64,000 nt of DNA from Pseudomonas sp. S06B 330 (GTDB lineage: Bacteria; Pseudomonadota; Gammaproteobacteria; Pseudomonadales; Pseudomonadaceae): the NCBI RefSeq assembly GCF_002845275.2, contig NZ_CP088149.1:2042501-2106500 (forward strand). Reading direction: 5' to 3'. The position numbers and the translations under genes were made by a program. Below the pieces are notes generated by a model, which had not been told where the DNA came from, ran no database searches, and was given only the letters and a program-made list of their open reading frames with translations. Of the stretch, positions 1-8,352 are shown one piece after another (within the stretch, counting starts at the first letter, position 1; every line of letters starts with the position of its first letter).

Positions 1-264
1 CCGTTCGTCGACATCGGAGAGGGCACTGATCATCAGGATCGGCGTGGCGATCTTCAGGGTGCGCAGGGTGGTGACGATGGTCAGGCCGTCAAGCTCGGGG
101 AGCATGCGATCGAGGGTGATCAGGTCGTAGCCGCCAGCAATGGCCTTGGCCAGGCCTTCACGGCCGTTGTCGGCCCAATCCACTTCCAGGCCATGGCTGG
201 AGAGCTCGGCGACGATCTCCTGGGCGGTGATGGCGTCGTCTTCGATAGTCAGTACGCGGGGCAT
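1..264 (-). CDS. Response regulator receiver domain, OmpR-like (3' end cut off by window edge)
   Basis: The first 88 residues of a two-component response regulator read inward from an ATG at 264-262. The receiver signature is clear: an acidic pair at D9-D10 after a beta strand (VLTIEDD), the likely phospho-acceptor D52 in LITLDRMLPELDG, and the switch Ser in MISALSDVDER near residue 80. The protein runs off the left edge, so the output domain, probably a winged helix as in OmpR/PhoB regulators, is not visible. A sensor kinase would be expected beyond the edge. The signal it senses cannot be deduced from the receiver alone. Confidence 0.88.
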   Translation of the reverse strand, partial: MPRVLTIEDDAITAQEIVAELSSHGLEVDWADNGREGLAKAIAGGYDLITLDRMLPELDGLTIVTTLRTLKIATPILMISALSDVDER

Positions 265-617
265 GCTAATACCTGGGCGGCGAGTAGAGACGTGATTGTG
301 CCAAAGAATAGGTGGTGCCCGGGTTAAAGAAAAATTCATCTGCGCGGTGTTCTTGCCGCTTTGGTGGGTGGCTGGTCGCCGGGGCGCAGATGTGCGCCGA
401 AAGAGTAGTCCTTGGAGCAAGCCTACTCGATGCTCGGAAGGGTCCTACATCTTCGCATTGGGTGTTCTTGCTAGATTGCAGTCTTTACCACTTTACAAGC
501 GTTCATAGGCGTATTTTGCGGTGCTTGTAAATGTTTTGGCTGCCACGTTCGGCGTTGGGATGGCCGACTGAAGAGTGCCGTAGATGTAAGTGTGCATGCC
601 CTTGCTGGACGATTCTC
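265..617. other. Non-coding stretch between response regulator and TauE/SafE gene
   Basis: About 350 bases lie between the divergent starts of the regulator (minus) and the TauE/SafE gene (plus). Two overlapping short open frames at 296-530 lack a plausible ribosome site and any recognisable composition, so I treat them as chance. Base composition drops here relative to the flanks and stays low through the TauE/SafE gene, suggesting a patch of different origin or decaying sequence. Confidence 0.5.
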
Positions 618-1142
618 ATGGGCTATGAATACACCTTGGTAGTACTAGGCTTCTTTGCATTTTGCGGTGGCTTAATAGATGCGGCGGTAGGTGGGGGAGG
701 GCTCGTTCAAGTGCCGGCGCTCTTGCACGCTTTGCCGCAATATAGCTTGTCTACCGTTTTTGGAACTAACAAGCTGGCGGTTTTGGCAGGAAATCTTTCA
801 TCCGTTCTTAGCTACACAAAAAGAATAGAAATTGCATGGAGGCTTCTGCTTCCTACTCTGGTTTCTGCATTCATGTTCGCGTTACTAGGGGCTTTTTCCA
901 TCTCGCTCGTCCCGAAAGCGCTTATGGAGCCCGTTGTTTTTGTCGTACTGATCGTGATGGCGGTTTATACCTTTGTAAGAAAGGATCTAGGGCGGGTTCA
1001 TACGAAAATACAATGCGGGACCAAAGAAGTGCTGCAGGGGGTCTTTTTGGCATTGCGATATGGTAGTGGTTTTATTCGGGTGTTCTTTTTGATCTTGCTG
1101 TTATTTCTTATCGGTAGAATGGGTGTGTCTATGTGGATATGA
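618..1142 (+). pseudogene. TauE/SafE (TSUP) family permease with apparent internal deletion
   Basis: The frame encodes 174 residues where TSUP sulfite/anion exporters usually have about 250. The N-terminal half is typical: GGLIDAAVGGGGLVQVPALL, then VFGTNKLAVLAGN, then three or more membrane segments. After KEVLQGVF near residue 140 the sequence jumps directly to ALRYGSGFIRVFF, which resembles the last helix of the family. The expected second-repeat signature (GFYDGFFGPGTG-like) is missing. The simplest reading is an in-frame deletion of roughly 75 residues, leaving a protein unlikely to work as a transporter. The start at 618 gives the family N-terminus, although its ribosome site is weak. 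The gene is A+T-richer than its neighbours. Confidence 0.6.
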
Positions 1143-1146
1143 AAAA

Positions 1147-1170
1147 GGGCATGCCATCGCTGGTATGCCC
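1147..1170 (-). terminator. Rho-independent terminator of ilvE
   Basis: A 10-bp stem (GGGCATGCCA with TGGTATGCCC, one G-T pair) has a 4-base loop. On the minus strand it is followed by CTTTTTC, giving a classical intrinsic terminator 23 bases after the ilvE stop. It could also slow plus-strand transcription from the TauE/SafE frame. Confidence 0.85.
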
Positions 1171-1193
1171 TTCTGTTATCGCTCAGTAGCGCC

Positions 1194-2213
1194 TCAGGCG
1201 ACCTTGACGATCCAGCCCGCTGGGCCTTCGATGTCGCCGCTCTGGATGCCGGTCAGCTCGTTGTAGAGCTTCTGGGTTACCGGACCGACTTCGGTTTCGC
1301 TGTAAAACACATGCAGCTTGCCGCCGTACTGGATACCGCCGATCGGGGTGATCACGGCGGCGGTGCCGCAGGCACCGGCTTCCTTGAACAGGTCAAGCTT
1401 GTCGATCAATACGTCGCCCTCAATAACCGTCAGGCCCAGACGCGTTTGCGCCAGTTCCATCAGCGACAGGCGGGTGATGCCCGGCAGTACGGACGCCGAT
1501 TTCGGCGTAATGAACTCATTGTTGGCGGTGATACCGAAGAAGTTGGCCGAGCCGACTTCTTCGATCTTGGTGTGGGTCAGCGGATCGAGGTAGATGCAGT
1601 CGGCAAAACCGGCTTGCTTGGCCTTGTAGCCCGGTTGCAGGCTGGCCGCGTAGTTGCCGCCGACCTTGGCGGCGCCGGTGCCCTGAGGCGCGGCACGGTC
1701 GTAGTCGGAAATCAGGAACTTGTGCGGGGTCATGCCGCCTTTGAAGTACGAGCCGACCGGGATGGCGAAGATCGAGAAGATGAACTCCGGCGCGGTACGC
1801 ACACCGATGTTGTCGCCGACGCCGATGACGAACGGACGCAAGTACAGCGCACCTTTGCCGTATGGCGGAATGAAGCGTTCGTTGGCCTTGACCACCTGTT
1901 TGCAGGCGTCGATGAACTGTTCGGTCGGCACCTGTGGCATCAGCAGGCGATCGCAGCTGCGCTGCATGCGCAGGGCGTTCTGGTCCGGGCGGAACAGGTT
2001 GATCGAGCCGTCCTTGCAGCGGTAGGCCTTCATGCCTTCGAAACATTGCTGGCCATAATGCAGCGCGGTCGAGCCTTCGCTGATGTGCAGCACGTTGTCT
2101 TCGGTCAGGGTGCCTTGGTCCCACTCGCCGTTGCGGAAGTAGGAAAGGTAGCGCTTGTCGGTCTTGATGTAGTCGAAGCCCAGCTTGTCCCAGTTAATGC
2201 TTTCGTTACTCAT
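1194..2213 (-). CDS. ilvE: Branched-chain amino acid aminotransferase
   Basis: A PLP-dependent class IV transaminase that catalyses the last step of Leu, Ile and Val synthesis, moving the amino group from glutamate to the branched 2-oxo acids. The 339-residue product starts MSNESINWDKLGF, as in pseudomonad IlvE. The PLP lysine lies in GAAKVGGNYAASL, and the family motif around EEVGSANFFGI with later GITRLSLMELA is present. An upstream in-frame start would add 25 residues with no homologous look. ATG at 2213 has GAGGG in front and is preferred. It is a monocistronic gene ending at a strong terminator. Confidence 0.95.
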   Translation of the reverse strand: MSNESINWDKLGFDYIKTDKRYLSYFRNGEWDQGTLTEDNVLHISEGSTALHYGQQCFEGMKAYRCKDGSINLFRPDQNALRMQRSCDRLLMPQVPTEQFIDACKQVVKANERFIPPYGKGALYLRPFVIGVGDNIGVRTAPEFIFSIFAIPVGSYFKGGMTPHKFLISDYDRAAPQGTGAAKVGGNYAASLQPGYKAKQAGFADCIYLDPLTHTKIEEVGSANFFGITANNEFITPKSASVLPGITRLSLMELAQTRLGLTVIEGDVLIDKLDLFKEAGACGTAAVITPIGGIQYGGKLHVFYSETEVGPVTQKLYNELTGIQSGDIEGPAGWIVKVA

Positions 2214-2346
2214 GGCACCCTCGAATCGGTTTGCATATGCCTGACGGCTCAGGCGTCTGTTATTGCGCACGCAGCCACGATAATACATCCCGTGCAGATC
2301 GGGAACGCCCAGTCATAGGATTGGACCATGGTCGCAGTGAAAATCT

Positions 2347-2982
2347 TCAGCCAGCCAGCTCGCGCAGCAGAACCAGGCGCGTGCCGAAGCCGATCAGCAA
2401 GGTGCCGAACAGTCGGTTTTGCAACTTCTGTTTCCACGGGCTGGCGGCCATCCAGCGGCCCAGGCGGTCACCGCTCAGAGCATAGAAACTGTCAAAACCC
2501 AGGCCTACAACCACCAGCGCGGTGCCGAGGATAGCGAACTGCTGGCTGACTGAACCGGCCTCTTGGCTGATGAACTGCGGGAGCAACACCGAGCAAAACA
2601 GTAAGGCCTTGGGATTGAGCAGATTGGTCAACAGGCCTTTTTTCAACGCTGCCGACCAATGGCCTCGGCGCAGCGCAATGTCACTGACAGTGGGGGGTGG
2701 GGTCAGCGGCGCGCACAGTAATTGCCAGCCCAGCCATGCCAGGTACAGGCCACCAGCGATGCTCAGCAGCTCAAAAGCCCAGGGGTGGCTGCGTAGCAGC
2801 GCGGCCAGGCCCAAGGCCGCCAGGCAAACATGCGCTGCACGCGCCAAGGCCAGGCCCAGTGCGGTCATCAACGCCTGGCGTCGGCCTTCGCTGGCGCCGG
2901 TGTTGAGCAACAGGAACATATCCGGTCCTGGTACTAGGTAGACCACCAGCAGGGCTACGCAAAACACGCTGTATTGAGTCAT
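2347..2982 (-). CDS. LysE/RhtB-family amino acid exporter
   Basis: An inner-membrane efflux protein of 211 residues, the normal size for the LysE/RhtB family, with about six hydrophobic segments. It begins MTQYSVFCVALLVVYLVPGPD; the conserved PGPD motif and a following helix rich in small residues are diagnostic, as is LLNLLNPKA-like NLLNPKALLF in the middle. The start at 2982 is preferred over a 37-residue longer frame because AGGGGATGG precedes it. It is divergent from an Lrp/AsnC regulator 135 bases away, a common arrangement in which the regulator senses an amino acid and controls the exporter. The substrate is not predictable from sequence. Confidence 0.88.
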   Translation of the reverse strand: MTQYSVFCVALLVVYLVPGPDMFLLLNTGASEGRRQALMTALGLALARAAHVCLAALGLAALLRSHPWAFELLSIAGGLYLAWLGWQLLCAPLTPPPTVSDIALRRGHWSAALKKGLLTNLLNPKALLFCSVLLPQFISQEAGSVSQQFAILGTALVVVGLGFDSFYALSGDRLGRWMAASPWKQKLQNRLFGTLLIGFGTRLVLLRELAG

Positions 2983-3077
2983 CAAACCATCCCCTGGCGA
3001 GCTACAGACTGGAGAAAATTCTAAGCCCGAAGGGCTTGGCAGGTGCTTGCGATTGTTGCGTTGATGGTGGGGTGTAT

Positions 3078-3098
3078 TGATATAAACTGCCAATATCA
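3078..3098. promoter_or_regulatory. Inverted repeat between lysE-like and lrp-like genes (possible operator)
   Basis: TGATAT and ATATCA are separated by 9 bases in the divergent intergenic region, just upstream of the regulator's start. Its A+T-rich character and position fit an Lrp/AsnC binding site, but with one short dyad this remains an inference. Confidence 0.35.
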
Positions 3099-3117
3099 GT
3101 AAAGGAAAATACAGATA

Positions 3118-3603
3118 ATGCCAAAAATTACCCTTGATGCTTTTGATCGTAAAATTCTCGACGCGCTCCAGCGCAACGCCCGCCTGAGTAATGTCGAGTT
3201 GGCCGAGCTGATTGGTCTGTCACCTTCCCCCTGCCTGCGCCGCGTGCGCTTGCTGGAGGAAGCGGGCATGATCAAGGGCTACGCTGCCCAGCTGGACCGC
3301 GATGAAGTGGGTTTGGGCCTGACAGTGTTTGTCGGGGTCAAGGTCGAGCGCCACCACGAGCCGGCGGCGCAGGCATTTCAACAGGCGGTACTGGCGTTGC
3401 CCGAGGTGATTGCCGCACATCTGGTTTCGGGCGAGTCGGATTTTCTGTTGCAGGTGGTGGTGCCTGACCTGCGCAGCTACGAGCGTTTTCTTATCGAGAC
3501 GCTGCTCAAGCTGCCCGGCGTGAGTGATATTCGCAGTAATTTCGCGATCCAGACGGTCAAACCCCACGGTCCGCTACCGTTGGCGCATCTAGATGCACGT
3601 TGA
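3118..3603 (+). CDS. Lrp/AsnC-family transcriptional regulator
   Basis: A 161-residue regulator with an N-terminal winged helix-turn-helix (residues about 5-65, LDAFDRKILDALQ and NVELAELIGLSPSPCLRRV) and a C-terminal RAM/AsnC ligand-binding domain (about 70-150, including HLVSGESDFLLQVVV). AAAGGA sits 11 bases upstream of the start, slightly far but the only candidate. Divergent orientation with the LysE-type exporter suggests local control of amino acid efflux, with autoregulation likely. The family often acts as dimers to octamers binding an amino acid. Confidence 0.92.
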   Translation: MPKITLDAFDRKILDALQRNARLSNVELAELIGLSPSPCLRRVRLLEEAGMIKGYAAQLDRDEVGLGLTVFVGVKVERHHEPAAQAFQQAVLALPEVIAAHLVSGESDFLLQVVVPDLRSYERFLIETLLKLPGVSDIRSNFAIQTVKPHGPLPLAHLDAR

Positions 3604-3878
3604 GCTGGACAGATGACAAAGTCGGGCGCACCATAATTTCAATGACGCTTTGCCCGCTGACCTCGATCCGTGCCACGACACCGCCATTCGCGGCGCAGGC
3701 ACGAGAGCTTCAACACCAGGCAGCAGGGTAAATCAAGGCCCCGCCCAGCAATGGACGGGGCCTTGTCATTTCATGTCCCGTACAACGCGGCTCTCAGCTC
3801 CCAGTAGCCTCTGCGCGTCCAGTTTCAACTGCTGGAGCGGCATTCGATCGTGGGGCGCGTTGCTGTTTGCCTGCCCGT
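3604..3878. other. Intergenic region with GC-rich hairpin (3735-3764)
   Basis: There is no convincing gene in this 275-base gap between convergent genes. It contains a perfect 9-bp stem (AAGGCCCCG at 3735-3743, CGGGGCCTT at 3756-3764) with a 12-base loop. It lacks a strong T tract on either side but is the best candidate for a shared terminator of the Lrp-type and VOC genes. Confidence 0.5.
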
Positions 3879-4244
3879 TCAGCCCTCGATCTGCTGACAG
3901 AAGCGCAGGCGATTACCGAACGGATCGGCGATCTCCATCTGCAAGCCCCAGCCTACATTCTGTGCTTGAGGGCGGGAGTAACCGTAGCGCTTGTCGATCA
4001 GTTCGCACTGCAGTGCGGCGATGTCCTCGATGCGGGCAAATACCGTCGAACCTGGCGTCGCATCACCGTGATGTTCGCTCAGGTGCAGAACCAGATCGTC
4101 GCGGTGGATTTGCGCGTAAAGCGGCAGGTCAGGCTCAAAGCGGTGCTCCCAATCCAGGGTGAAGCCGAGGAAGTCGAGGTAGAACTCCTTGGCTTTTTCA
4201 ACTGAGAAGATACGCAGGACCGGGATGGCGGGGGCGAGGTGCAT
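3879..4244 (-). CDS. Glyoxalase/bleomycin-resistance (VOC) superfamily protein
   Basis: A 121-residue single-domain protein of the vicinal oxygen chelate fold. It starts MHLAPAIPVLRIFSVEKA, followed by FYLDFLGFTLDWEHRF, the typical betaalphabetabetabeta opening. The second half ends with EIADPFGNRLRFCQ, where DPFGN is the usual family turn and the Glu before it is a typical metal ligand position. Members include glyoxalase I, dioxygenases and drug-binding proteins; the sequence does not decide between them. It is a single gene between two convergent or codirectional units. Confidence 0.8.
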   Translation of the reverse strand: MHLAPAIPVLRIFSVEKAKEFYLDFLGFTLDWEHRFEPDLPLYAQIHRDDLVLHLSEHHGDATPGSTVFARIEDIAALQCELIDKRYGYSRPQAQNVGWGLQMEIADPFGNRLRFCQQIEG

Positions 4245-4355
4245 GGTATGAAGTCCTTGTCATCTATCTATTGGATGCGCAGTTATAGCTGATCGGCGTC
4301 ACCGTCATCAAATGCGGCGCTGCCTGCTGGTGGGGCACTGGTATTGTGCTGATTT

Positions 4356-4384
4356 TGTGGGAGCCCGCAGGGTTGACTCCCACA
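4356..4384. repeat. TGTGGGAG...CTCCCACA hairpin downstream of oprB
   Basis: A perfect 8-bp inverted repeat with a 13-base spacer, starting 9 bases after the oprB stop. It belongs to the GTGGGAGC-type palindromes scattered through pseudomonad genomes; related copies are at 23828 and 47381. It may act as a terminator or mRNA 3'-end stabiliser for oprB. There is no T tract. Confidence 0.55.
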
Positions 4385-4393
4385 GGGAGAGGC

Positions 4394-5671
4394 TTAGAAG
4401 GTTGCCTTGACCTGCAACCCCAGGACCAGGGCATTGTCGATGTGCTCCCCGGAAAACGCCCCAGGTTCAATGATGTATTGCACATCCGGGCGCAGGGTCA
4501 GCCAGGGCGTGGCCTGGTAACCGTAGCTGAGCTCGATCAACTGTTCGGCGCTGTCCAGGTTAGGGAAGTTTTCACCATTGGCCAGGGCGGCATCCTGCTG
4601 CACGTCGCGACTGCGCGGGTTGGGTACGGCGCGGCCGTAGCCCAGGGCGAAGGTGTCTTTGGGACGGCCCTCGAAGGGCTTGTACAGCACCATGCCCACG
4701 CCATACCAGGTTTTGAACGGCGATGCGGCTGCACTGGCCGCCGAGTACTGACCGAAGGCATGCAGGCTGCGCCCGGTCGAGACCTGGGAGCTCCACAGTG
4801 CCTGGTCGATCAATAGGTAATGGCCGCCACGACCGGCCACCTCGTCGTCGCTGCCGATGCGCTGGGTATCAGAGCTGTCGTAGTAATAGCCCAGCTTGTA
4901 CTCGCCCGGCAGGCTGCCTTGGTGCTTGTACACCAGTTCTATCGGCACCACGGTACCGGTGCTGTGTTTAGGCCCCAGGTGCCAGGCACGACTGGAGTTG
5001 CCGTTGCTTTCAGGGTCGACATTGAAGGCGGCCACACGCAATTGCCAGGCTGCTGACAGGTCGTACTTCACCCGCACACCAAGGTGGGCATTGGGGTAGT
5101 TGGTCCAGCCGCTGCCGCCCGACATGTTCAGTGGGTGACCACAGAAACCGGCGTTCATGAAGTTGCAGAGGATGCCGCTGTCCAGGCCGCCGAGGTCGTT
5201 ACCCATGGCCATGTAGCCGAATTTGACGTTCAGTGCCGGGGTGAACAGGGTGCGTTCGTAACTCAGTTCAGTCAGGCGGGTGTAGAGGCCGCCGTAGTTT
5301 TCCTGGATGGGTAGACGGTTGCCGACCAGTTCTTCGGAGGCGCTGTTGCCACGGCGGTCGTTGACGGTTAATTGGATCTTGTCGCCGTGCTCCAGGCCAT
5401 ACAGCTTACCCAGGTCAAACTGCACGCCGAGCTTGAGGTTCTGCGAGTAGCGTGCTGAGCGGTGCAGGCCGCCATCAGCGTTGTAGGCCGTCTCGCCGCT
5501 GTAATCACCTTTGAACGTGATGCCATGCGCGTCGAGTTGTTGACGCACGCCACCCCAGTCACCGCTGAGGGTGTTGCGGGTAAGGAGGTCGTCATGGGCT
5601 TGGCTGGGGAGGGCGGTTAAACCGGTGAGGGCGGTGAGCAGGCAATGGGTGAAGCGAAAAGCGCGGGGCAT
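4394..5671 (-). CDS. oprB: OprB-family carbohydrate-selective outer membrane porin
   Basis: A 425-residue beta-barrel porin for glucose and related sugars. A signal peptide is visible (about residues 1-25, ending LPSQAHD), followed by the family opening LLTRNTLSGDWGGVRQQLDAHGI. The barrel contains many alternating strands and ends on an aromatic residue (KATF), as outer-membrane proteins do. It lies downstream of gcd in the same orientation with a hairpin between. Together they suggest a unit for taking up glucose across the outer membrane and oxidising it in the periplasm. The family also includes porins for other sugars. Confidence 0.9.
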   Translation of the reverse strand: MPRAFRFTHCLLTALTGLTALPSQAHDDLLTRNTLSGDWGGVRQQLDAHGITFKGDYSGETAYNADGGLHRSARYSQNLKLGVQFDLGKLYGLEHGDKIQLTVNDRRGNSASEELVGNRLPIQENYGGLYTRLTELSYERTLFTPALNVKFGYMAMGNDLGGLDSGILCNFMNAGFCGHPLNMSGGSGWTNYPNAHLGVRVKYDLSAAWQLRVAAFNVDPESNGNSSRAWHLGPKHSTGTVVPIELVYKHQGSLPGEYKLGYYYDSSDTQRIGSDDEVAGRGGHYLLIDQALWSSQVSTGRSLHAFGQYSAASAAASPFKTWYGVGMVLYKPFEGRPKDTFALGYGRAVPNPRSRDVQQDAALANGENFPNLDSAEQLIELSYGYQATPWLTLRPDVQYIIEPGAFSGEHIDNALVLGLQVKATF

Positions 5672-5711
5672 TGTGCAGCGTTCCTAACGATGTATTGCAG
5701 GCGGTCCTGAT

Positions 5712-5750
5712 CGCAGGGCAAGTCCGCTAGCACAGCGGGCTTGCCCTGCG
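5712..5750. terminator. Long hairpin between gcd and oprB
   Basis: CGCAGGGCAAGTCCGC pairs with GCGGGCTTGCCCTGCG over 16 bp with a single G-T pair and a 7-base loop. It sits just after the gcd stop. No T tract follows, so it may be an attenuating or processing hairpin that sets the gcd:oprB ratio rather than a full terminator. Confidence 0.55.
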
Positions 5751-5764
5751 TAAAGGCGGGCGAA

Positions 5765-8182
5765 TCAGGGCAGGGCGTAAGCCATTACATAGTCGCCACG
5801 GTCGCTCGACTGACGGGCGCCACCGGCGGTGATGACGATGTACTGCTTGCCGGTTTTCGGCGATACATAGGTCATCGGGCCACCCTGGCTGCCCACTGGC
5901 AGGCGGGCTTTCCAGACTTCCTCACCGTTGCCGCTGTTGAAGGCGCGCAGGTAGAAGTCCTGGGTGCCGGCAATGAACACCAGGCCGCCTTGAGTCGACA
6001 GGGTGCCGCCGAGAGTAGGCAGGCCAACCTTGATCGGCAGGTGCATACGGATACCCAGCGGGCCGGTATCTTCGACAGTGCCAACCGGCACCTGCCAGGC
6101 GACTTTTTGCGTCTTCATGTCGATGGCGGTGAGGGTGCCAAACGGCGGGGCCTGACAAGGAATGCCGGCCACCGAAAGGAAGCGGTTCTTGTTCACCGCA
6201 TACGGCGTGCCCTTGAGCGGCACAGCGCCCATGCCGGTGTTCAGCGCTTCGCCACCGGCGGCAGCCTGGCCGTTGTTCTGCGATGGAATCATCTGAATCC
6301 ACAGGCCCAGGCGCATGTCGTTGACGAAGATAAAGCCGTGCACCGGATCGGTAGAGATACTGCCCCAGTTCATGCCGCCCAGCGAACCCGGGAAGCTCAG
6401 CGACAGGTCGGTGCCCGGCGCAGTGTAAAGACCGTCATAACGCATTTTCTTGAAGTCGATGCGGCACAGCAGTTGGTCGTAGGGTGTGGCGCCCCACATG
6501 TCCGACTCCGTCAGCTGTTGCGCACCGATCTGCGGCATGCCTATCGATTTTGGCTGGGTAGGCGAGTAAGGCTCGTTCGGGATGTTGCCCGGCTTGACCG
6601 GAGTTTCCACCACTTCAGTCAGCGGTTTCCCAGTGGCGCGATCGAGCACGTAGATCTGTCCGGCCTTGGTGCCGATCACCACGGCGGGGACGGACTGGCC
6701 GTCAGCGTTGGTGAAGTCGATCAGGCTGGGCTGCATCGGTAGGTCGAAGTCCCAGAGGTCGTTGTGCACGGTCTGGTACACCCACTTTTCTTCACCGCTG
6801 CTCGCGTCCAGCGCCAATACCGACGCGCCGTATTTGTGGTTCAGCGCGGTACGTTCGACACCATAGATGTCGGTAGACGAGCTGCCCATCGGCAAGAACA
6901 GGGTGTTCATGGCTGGGTCATAGGACATCGGCGCCCAGCTGTTGGGGGTGCTGCGCACGTAGCTGCTGTCGCCGCTTGGTGCGTTACGGTCCTCGGGGTT
7001 GCCCGGGTCGAAGGCCCAGCGCATCTGCCCGCTGATGACGTCGAAACCGCGGATCACTCCGCCTGGCATGTCGGTCTGGACGTTGTCGGCAATACGTCCG
7101 CCAACCACCACGGTGGTACCGGCCATCAGCGGCGCCGATGACAGCTGGTAGTAGCTGTCCGGGACGTTGCCCAGGCCAGCCTTGAGGTCGACCTGGCCGT
7201 TGTTGCCAAAGCCTTGGCAGAACTCACCGGTATCGGCATCAACGGCAATCAGACGGGCGTCGATGGTGTTGGTAAGCAGGCGTCGCTGGCAGTTGGCACC
7301 GGTAGGTACGCTGGCCGGGATGATTGCCGAGCTGTTCGTTTGCGTCGGTTGCGCGATAGGTGCAGTGGCATCGAAATAGGCCATGCCGCGGCAACGCTGC
7401 CAGACCGCCGATTTGGCATTGATCTGGTTCTTCCACAGCTCTTTGCCGGTATCGGCATCGAGGGCAATCAGGTTGTTGTGCGGGGTGCAGATGAACACCT
7501 TGTTGCCAACCTGCAGTGGGGTCAGTTGATCTTCAGCGCCGTTGCCGTCGCTGACGGCCACATCACCCGTGTGATAGGTCCAGGCTACTTTCAGTTGGTT
7601 GACGTTGCCGCGATTGATCTGATCCAGCGCGGCAAAGCGGCTACCGCCTTCGGTGTTGCCATAGTGGGCCCAGTCTTTCTGGGCGTTAGCCGGGTCGACC
7701 GGGGTCAGGCCCGGGCCATTGCCAGTGGGCGCGACAGTGGGATGGGCGACGAACATATTGCCCGCGGCAATCACCAGTACGACGGCCAGTACGCCCGCTA
7801 CGCCGTAGGCGCCACGGCCGGGTGTGGTGCCAGCGGCGCGCGCTAGCAGCGGATAGACCAGCGCCAGCACACAACCGATCGCACCGAACATGAACAGGCG
7901 CGAGAACAGTGGCCAGAACACCAGCCCTACATCGGCCAATGCCCAGAGTGCCGTACCGATCAGGAAGACGGCATACAACCAGGCCCCGGATGGTTTGCGG
8001 CGGGCTATCAGCAGGCCGGACACAGCCATGGCCAGGCCACCAATCAGGAAGTACCAGGAGCCACCCAGGCCCACCAGTTTCACGCCACCGGCGGCCAGTG
8101 CCAGGCCGAGCAGGGCGATGATGATGCCCAGGCCTATCAGGATGAATGTTGAGGCGCCAGAGGTGCGCGGTGTTTGCTTCAT
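5765..8182 (-). CDS. gcd: Membrane-bound PQQ-dependent glucose dehydrogenase
   Basis: An 805-residue quinoprotein that oxidises glucose to gluconolactone in the periplasm and passes electrons to ubiquinone. The first about 140 residues hold five hydrophobic helices that anchor it in the inner membrane. A PQQ beta-propeller follows, with tryptophan-docking-type repeats (WAHYGNTEGGSRFAALDQIN, then ALDADTGKELW and similar). Length and N-terminus match pseudomonad Gcd. Periplasmic gluconate production acidifies the medium and solubilises phosphate in this genus. A promoter is visible upstream, and the OprB porin gene follows. Confidence 0.95.
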   Translation of the reverse strand: MKQTPRTSGASTFILIGLGIIIALLGLALAAGGVKLVGLGGSWYFLIGGLAMAVSGLLIARRKPSGAWLYAVFLIGTALWALADVGLVFWPLFSRLFMFGAIGCVLALVYPLLARAAGTTPGRGAYGVAGVLAVVLVIAAGNMFVAHPTVAPTGNGPGLTPVDPANAQKDWAHYGNTEGGSRFAALDQINRGNVNQLKVAWTYHTGDVAVSDGNGAEDQLTPLQVGNKVFICTPHNNLIALDADTGKELWKNQINAKSAVWQRCRGMAYFDATAPIAQPTQTNSSAIIPASVPTGANCQRRLLTNTIDARLIAVDADTGEFCQGFGNNGQVDLKAGLGNVPDSYYQLSSAPLMAGTTVVVGGRIADNVQTDMPGGVIRGFDVISGQMRWAFDPGNPEDRNAPSGDSSYVRSTPNSWAPMSYDPAMNTLFLPMGSSSTDIYGVERTALNHKYGASVLALDASSGEEKWVYQTVHNDLWDFDLPMQPSLIDFTNADGQSVPAVVIGTKAGQIYVLDRATGKPLTEVVETPVKPGNIPNEPYSPTQPKSIGMPQIGAQQLTESDMWGATPYDQLLCRIDFKKMRYDGLYTAPGTDLSLSFPGSLGGMNWGSISTDPVHGFIFVNDMRLGLWIQMIPSQNNGQAAAGGEALNTGMGAVPLKGTPYAVNKNRFLSVAGIPCQAPPFGTLTAIDMKTQKVAWQVPVGTVEDTGPLGIRMHLPIKVGLPTLGGTLSTQGGLVFIAGTQDFYLRAFNSGNGEEVWKARLPVGSQGGPMTYVSPKTGKQYIVITAGGARQSSDRGDYVMAYALP

Positions 8183-8214
8183 ATCGAAAAAAACTCGAAG
8201 TGGGGAGTGGCCGA

Positions 8215-8242
8215 ATTATACCCTTAGCAAGCTAATTAACAA
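8215..8242 (-). promoter_or_regulatory. Probable sigma-70 promoter of gcd
   Basis: On the minus strand, TTGTTA (8242-8237) and TATAAT (8220-8215) are 16 bases apart, placing a start site about 25 bases upstream of the gcd ATG. The sequence around the -35 (CTAATTAACAAGTTAG) is an imperfect palindrome that could be an operator. Confidence 0.6.
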
Positions 8243-8352
8243 GTTAGTACATTTTAGACCTTCGGATCATCAGGCTGCTCTGTTGCTTTAAAGGCAGTGT
8301 CAGGGTTTCATGGTGCCCATTGCTCAACCTTCAGCCGCAGGCAGTAACAAGC

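Noticed and set aside
296..530. Two short overlapping frames after the response regulator
   Set aside because: No RBS, overlapping each other, and no protein-like composition.
1311..2318. 335-codon plus-strand frame opposite ilvE
   Set aside because: It is a shadow of ilvE; the minus-strand product is a full-length known enzyme.
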